Origin: Bradyrhizobium sacchari
Lineage (GTDB): Bacteria; Pseudomonadota; Alphaproteobacteria; Rhizobiales; Xanthobacteraceae
Length of the DNA stretch: 50,743 bases
Direction: 5' to 3'
NCBI RefSeq assembly: GCF_002068095.1
Contig: NZ_LWIG01000047.1
Location: forward strand, 3,885 to 54,627
Shown here: positions 47,383 through 50,743 of the stretch, one piece after another
How positions within the stretch are numbered: the first letter of the stretch is position 1
Layout: each line of letters starts with the position of its first letter
Position numbers and translations under genes: made by a program
Notes under the pieces: model-generated
What the model was told of the DNA's origin: nothing
The model's database searches: none
Seen by the model: only the letters and a program-made list of their open reading frames with translations

Positions 47383-49251
47383 TCAGTCCTCGCGGGCACC
47401 GAGCTCTTGTCCGCGATGACCATCGCGTGAAGCTGTCCGCGCCGGCAGATCCCAGAGTCTGTCCTGTGTATGCTTGAGTGGAGCCGCTAAAGCCACAAAG
47501 GCCGACTTCACGTCTGCATACGCAGCCTCCTTCAAAGCGGCATCAGCGGGATCGATCGCGTTATGGGCGGTCTGCGCCGCGGCATAATTTTGATACATGG
47601 GCATTTGAGCCTCGTTGGTCCAGCCGAGACCGAGATGGTGGAACTGATTAGCCGGAACGGTGATGCGGCTCTTGTCCAGCTCCCGGAGGTAGTCCGCCGA
47701 CCAGTCATGGATGGTATAGGATTCAGTTTTATCCATCATCGACCGCCAGCGCATGACACGCTCCTCGAGCCGCATATTGGCCGCTTTCGAAATAGCGGTT
47801 GCGATTTCTTCGGGATGGTTCGGATCTATCAGCAGGGCCTCGTCCTCGTTGAAGTCTTCAGCCGCGCCAGCAAACTTCGATAATACCAGAACGCCGGGAT
47901 CCTTCGGATCTTGGGCAGCGACATATTCTTTCGCTACCAGATTCATGCCCTCTCGCAGCGGCGTGACGACACCTACATGTGCTGCGCGGTAAAGACGCGC
48001 GAGTGCAGCCTGGCTGAACGGGTCATTCGTGTAGTGGATCGGTTTCCACTCCTCTTTGCCATGCTCGGCATTGACATGGTTGATCGCATTCTCCACCTCC
48101 TCCTTGTACTTTCGATACTCGTCGACGTCGGCGCGCGAGGACGGCGCGATCTGCAACAGCGAGATGCTGCCCGGCTCGGCCGCCAAGAGCTGGTTAAACG
48201 CTTCGACGCGTTTGTCGATGCCTTTCGTGTAGTCGAGCCGATCCACGCCGATCGCAAACTTGGCGCCCTCGAAGTTTTGCAATAATGACGAGATTTTTTC
48301 TTGCTCTGCGGGCGAGAGCTCTGCCGCAAGATACTCTGCGAATGGCCTGGGATCGATACCGATTGGGAATTTTTGAAGTCGCGTCTGGCCACGCTCCGTG
48401 GTCACGACGCCATCCTTGCCCTCCAGCCCGAAATAGGTTCGCAGGCAGGCCAAGAAATTGTTCAGATCCCGGTTTGTCTGAAAGCCGAGCAGATCGTATT
48501 CCAGCATCGACTTCATCAGTTCGCGATAATTGGGTACGCGCTCTATCATGTCGGGCGTCGGCCATGGCGTGTGCAGAAAGAAGCCGGTCGGCCGCTCGAT
48601 GCCGAGGTTATGCAGATCGCCTCCGAGCGGGAGCAAATGATAATCATGCACCCAGAATGCGTCCCGATCGCGCAAGTCGAACGCCGCACGCGCGATGAAG
48701 TTGTTCATCTGTCGATAGCTGTCATATCCCTCCTCCGCGCGCGACGTCCGGTCGGATAGGGAGTGTAATACCGGCCACAAGGTTGAATTCGAAAAATCTC
48801 GATAATAGCCGCGATGGTGCGCGGCCGGCAGATCTAGTTTGGCCACATAGCCTTCGCCAGCTTTGACGAGTGGCAGGGGCCGCTCAGTCCCGTCGCCGCG
48901 GTTCTCCGAGGAGAACATCCAGAGCGCGCCGGAACGTTCGACGACCGGCTCGAGGGCTGCGGCAAGTCCGCCGGTCTGGGGTTTATTGGGGTCGAATGGC
49001 GCGCCTCGGTTCGAAATGACGACCAGCTTCATGTCAGGTTGCTGGTTTACACGATCGAGCCGGCCCTTCATTTCGCCCGTGACAAGTGCGTGGGAGGGAC
49101 CTCCATCGCCTTGCTGCTCTAGCTCGAGCGGTGCTTCTTCCAACTGCAGGTCGAAGTCCGCCTGGCCTATGGTTTTGTCTTGCTGCGGGGCCTGTGATGT
49201 ACTGCCGGAATCGAACGTTGACGTGTGGAGCGTGCCATGAATGCGAACCAT
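47383..49251 (-). CDS. otsA: Trehalose-6-phosphate synthase with extensions; candidate type III effector
   Basis: Makes trehalose-6-phosphate from UDP-glucose and glucose-6-phosphate (GT20 fold). The GT20 core starts at about residue 74 with KLVVISNRGAPFDPNK and shows TGGLAAALEP, WVHDYHLLPLG, FFLHTPWPTPD, GVDRLDYTKGIDKR and PLREGMNLVAKEYVAAQ, so it looks catalytically complete. It is 622 residues against about 470 for ordinary OtsA. There is a 73-residue Ser/Thr/Gln-rich N-terminal extension without a signal peptide, and a C-terminal extension of about 80 residues without a phosphatase domain. A tts box lies 73 bases upstream. Ralstonia RipTPS is a known type III effector with this activity; by analogy this protein may be injected. 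No otsB partner is present. Confidence 0.92.
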   Translation of the reverse strand: MVRIHGTLHTSTFDSGSTSQAPQQDKTIGQADFDLQLEEAPLELEQQGDGGPSHALVTGEMKGRLDRVNQQPDMKLVVISNRGAPFDPNKPQTGGLAAALEPVVERSGALWMFSSENRGDGTERPLPLVKAGEGYVAKLDLPAAHHRGYYRDFSNSTLWPVLHSLSDRTSRAEEGYDSYRQMNNFIARAAFDLRDRDAFWVHDYHLLPLGGDLHNLGIERPTGFFLHTPWPTPDMIERVPNYRELMKSMLEYDLLGFQTNRDLNNFLACLRTYFGLEGKDGVVTTERGQTRLQKFPIGIDPRPFAEYLAAELSPAEQEKISSLLQNFEGAKFAIGVDRLDYTKGIDKRVEAFNQLLAAEPGSISLLQIAPSSRADVDEYRKYKEEVENAINHVNAEHGKEEWKPIHYTNDPFSQAALARLYRAAHVGVVTPLREGMNLVAKEYVAAQDPKDPGVLVLSKFAGAAEDFNEDEALLIDPNHPEEIATAISKAANMRLEERVMRWRSMMDKTESYTIHDWSADYLRELDKSRITVPANQFHHLGLGWTNEAQMPMYQNYAAAQTAHNAIDPADAALKEAAYADVKSAFVALAAPLKHTQDRLWDLPARTASRDGHRGQELGARED

Positions 49252-49323
49252 CTCGTAACTCTGTCTACCGATGTTTGCGTTTGGTGCAGTCGCCGATCAT
49301 CGCCGAAATATCTCTGTCTCCCC

Positions 49324-49355
49324 ACCGTGCTAGGTGCAGCTTTCGGGAAGCTGAC
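49324..49355 (-). promoter_or_regulatory. tts box upstream of trehalose-6-phosphate synthase
   Basis: Minus strand GTCAGCTTCCCGAAAGCTGC matches the tts core with one substituted base in the TTCGAAAG block. It is 73 bases before the ATG at 49251. Confidence 0.8.
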
Positions 49356-49563
49356 CAGTTGCCGAGCCAAATAGCCGCATCGATGCTTCATCCAGGACCT
49401 ATGCGCGATCGTTGCGCAAGAGGCGCCGGTGCCCGGCTTCAATAGATGTCGGCGCTTGGCTTTGTCGCCTCGAGGAACTCGGGCAGAACAGTTAACGTCA
49501 TGGGCGGCTTCGACGAGGACAGGATCGGCCTGCGCACCGGCTAGGAGCCGAGCGCTATAGTGA

Positions 49564-49806
49564 CGCCGCCTTCTTGACCGCGGGCGATCATCACTTGACT
49601 GTCTGCTCAGACGCATCGTCAAGCATATGGCGCAGTTGATCTGCGGGGAAGGCTGGAGGCTGGTAGCGGGTATTGAGAACTTCCTGAAGATATGGACCAT
49701 CGACAGCACAGCTGCGCGGCGGACAAAGGACGGCCGCCAGACTGTGCAAGGTTTCAACTCAGAGTTGGCCAAGTTCTGGCGCGGCTCCGAATTCCTCACA
49801 CCTTAG
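49564..49806 (+). pseudogene. Unrecognised C-terminal coding remnant
   Basis: An 81-codon open frame after two in-frame stops, ending at a TAG that straddles the IS5 boundary. It reads AQLICGEGWRLVAGIENFLK then IWTIDSTAARRTKDGRQTVQ and GFNSELAKFWRGSEFLTP. The composition is protein-like and continuous, suggesting the 3' end of a lost gene. No family recognised. Confidence 0.3.
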
Positions 49807-50740
49807 AGGCCGACCGCAAATTAAATGGGTGATTTCAGGAGGTTGTGATTTTTCGGAGGTGTTCGAAGCCATCGGAGAATCAGATGACCTGGACCGAAAT
49901 CACCCGACGGGAGCATGACAGACGTGAGCTGCGTTATGCAAGCGATTGTACGGATGTGAATGGGCTGTGATCGCGTTGTTGATGCCAGGGCCGAGCAAAG
50001 TGGGGCGGCCACGCACGACTTGTATGCGTTCGGTGTGGAATGCAATCCAGTACATTGCGACGACGGGATGCCAATGGGCTCTTTTGCCGAAGGATTTTCC
50101 GCCTTCACGACGGTCCAGTACCATTTCTATCGACTGCGCGACGGTGGCATTTTGGATCTGATCAATGAGGCCTTGGTTGAAATCGCCCGCAGGCTTGCCG
50201 GACGGGAAGCGCACCCGACGGCGGCCATTATCGACAGCCAATCGGTCAAGACGACCGAGAGCGGGGGACCGCGCGGCTTTGACGCGGGCAAGAAGGTCAA
50301 GGGTCGCAAGCGCCACATCGTCACGGACACGCAAGGCAATCTGCTGTGTGGCATTGTGCATGCGGCCAACGTTCAGGATCGGGACGGCGCACCAGCCGTC
50401 GTCAGTCTAACGTGTGCGAGCTATCCGACGATCGCGCACCTGTTTGCTGACGGTGTATATGCAGGCGAAAAGCTCGCCAACGCGCTTGAGGAGATCGAGG
50501 GTCCTGCGATCGAAATTGTCAGGCGTACCGACGACGCCATCGGCTTTGTCATCGTCGCTCGACGATGGGTCGTCGAACGCACCCTCGCGTGGCTCAATCG
50601 CTGCCGCCGTCTGGCCAAAGACTGGGAGGCTTCCATCGCTTCGGCCGAAGCATGGCTCCTCGTTGCCTCTACAAGGCTACTGGCGCGGCGCATCGCAAGG
50701 ATCGCGAACCTCAAGTTATGAATTTTGAGTCAGACTCTTA
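49803..50740 (+). mobile_element. IS5-family insertion sequence with TTA target duplication
   Basis: The element runs 49806-50737 (932 bp), flanked by TTA at 49803-49805 and 50738-50740. Its ends are imperfect inverted repeats: left GAGGCCGACCGCAAATT, right (reverse complement) GAGTCTGACTCAAAATT, 12 of 17 identical. Size, 3-bp T-N-A duplication and DDE transposase fit IS5-family groups such as IS1031 or IS427. Confidence 0.8.
49884..50721 (+). pseudogene. IS5-family DDE transposase, two frameshifts
   Basis: The first frame starts MTWTEITRREHDRRELRYAS at 49884. It shifts near 49966 to CEWAVIALLMPGPSKVGRPR and WNAIQYIATTGCQWALLPKD, and again near 50100 to FTTVQYHFYRLRDGGILDLI. The last frame carries the DDE residues: Asp in AAIIDSQSVKTTESGG, Asp in HLFADGVYAG and Glu in RRWVVERTLAWLNRCRR. 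Both shifts are in the same direction, consistent with two 1-base deletions. Some IS5 groups use programmed frameshifting, but two shifts of this kind suggest an inactive copy. Confidence 0.82.
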
Positions 50741-50743
50741 GAT

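Noticed and set aside
49167..49799. 210-codon minus-strand frame overlapping the otsA start and the tts box
   Set aside because: Arg-rich without motif, it covers the promoter of otsA; a by-product of base composition.

Overview
The window reads as part of a symbiosis island of a soil alphaproteobacterium, most likely a Bradyrhizobium. The evidence is moderately high GC, several tts boxes (binding motif of the rhizobial type III regulator TtsI, core GTCAGCTT-TCGAAAGC), NopM/IpaH-type and NopT-type effector genes, plant cell-wall enzymes, and much pseudogene and insertion-sequence debris. The genus is inferred from gene content, not from a marker gene.

Layout. At 1-5.4 kb there is an effector gene running off the left edge, then two divergent NopM-like LRR/NEL ubiquitin ligase genes (one frameshifted), all with tts boxes. 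At 6.4-8.5 kb there is a chemoreceptor and a small coiled-coil protein. At 9.4-12.2 kb a pectin methylesterase and a polygalacturonase lie downstream of a tts box. At 13.6-20.4 kb there is a complete Wadjet anti-plasmid operon, jetABCD, on the minus strand. At 20.6-22.3 kb there is a hipBA-type module with an elaborate palindromic operator; hipA carries a 1-base deletion just after its start. At 22.4-23.1 kb are remnants of an ABC permease and a HerA-like ATPase. At 23.5-25.9 kb is a third, larger NopM-like ligase with a tts box. At 26-28.3 kb is degraded DNA including a DUF2285 remnant of the kind found on integrative elements.

At 28.4-30.8 kb are a HisC-like aminotransferase and a luciferase-like monooxygenase. 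At 30.8-33.6 kb is a decayed second copy of the pectin genes and hipBA fused together, ending in a HerA N-terminal remnant. At 34.1-34.9 kb is an Omp25-type porin with its terminator. At 35.8-36.7 kb is a NopT-type cysteine protease broken by two frameshifts. At 37.3-38.3 kb is a methyltransferase split at an A8 tract. At 39.1-45.1 kb are a small Cys-containing secreted protein, then a three-gene biotin-dependent acyl-CoA carboxylase and an acyl-CoA synthetase. At 45.3-46.5 kb are an IS630 remnant and a truncated S9 peptidase. At 47.4-49.4 kb is a trehalose-6-phosphate synthase with N- and C-terminal extensions and its own tts box. At 49.8-50.7 kb is an IS5-family element with a TTA target duplication.

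How it fits together: the tts boxes link the NEL ligases, the edge effector, the pectin enzymes and the trehalose-6-phosphate synthase into one predicted TtsI regulon acting on the host plant. The carboxylase/synthetase and aminotransferase/monooxygenase genes look like a separate small-molecule pathway of unknown product. Wadjet and HipBA are defence or stability modules. The most interesting candidate is the tts-box trehalose-6-phosphate synthase, which may be a secreted effector like RipTPS of Ralstonia.
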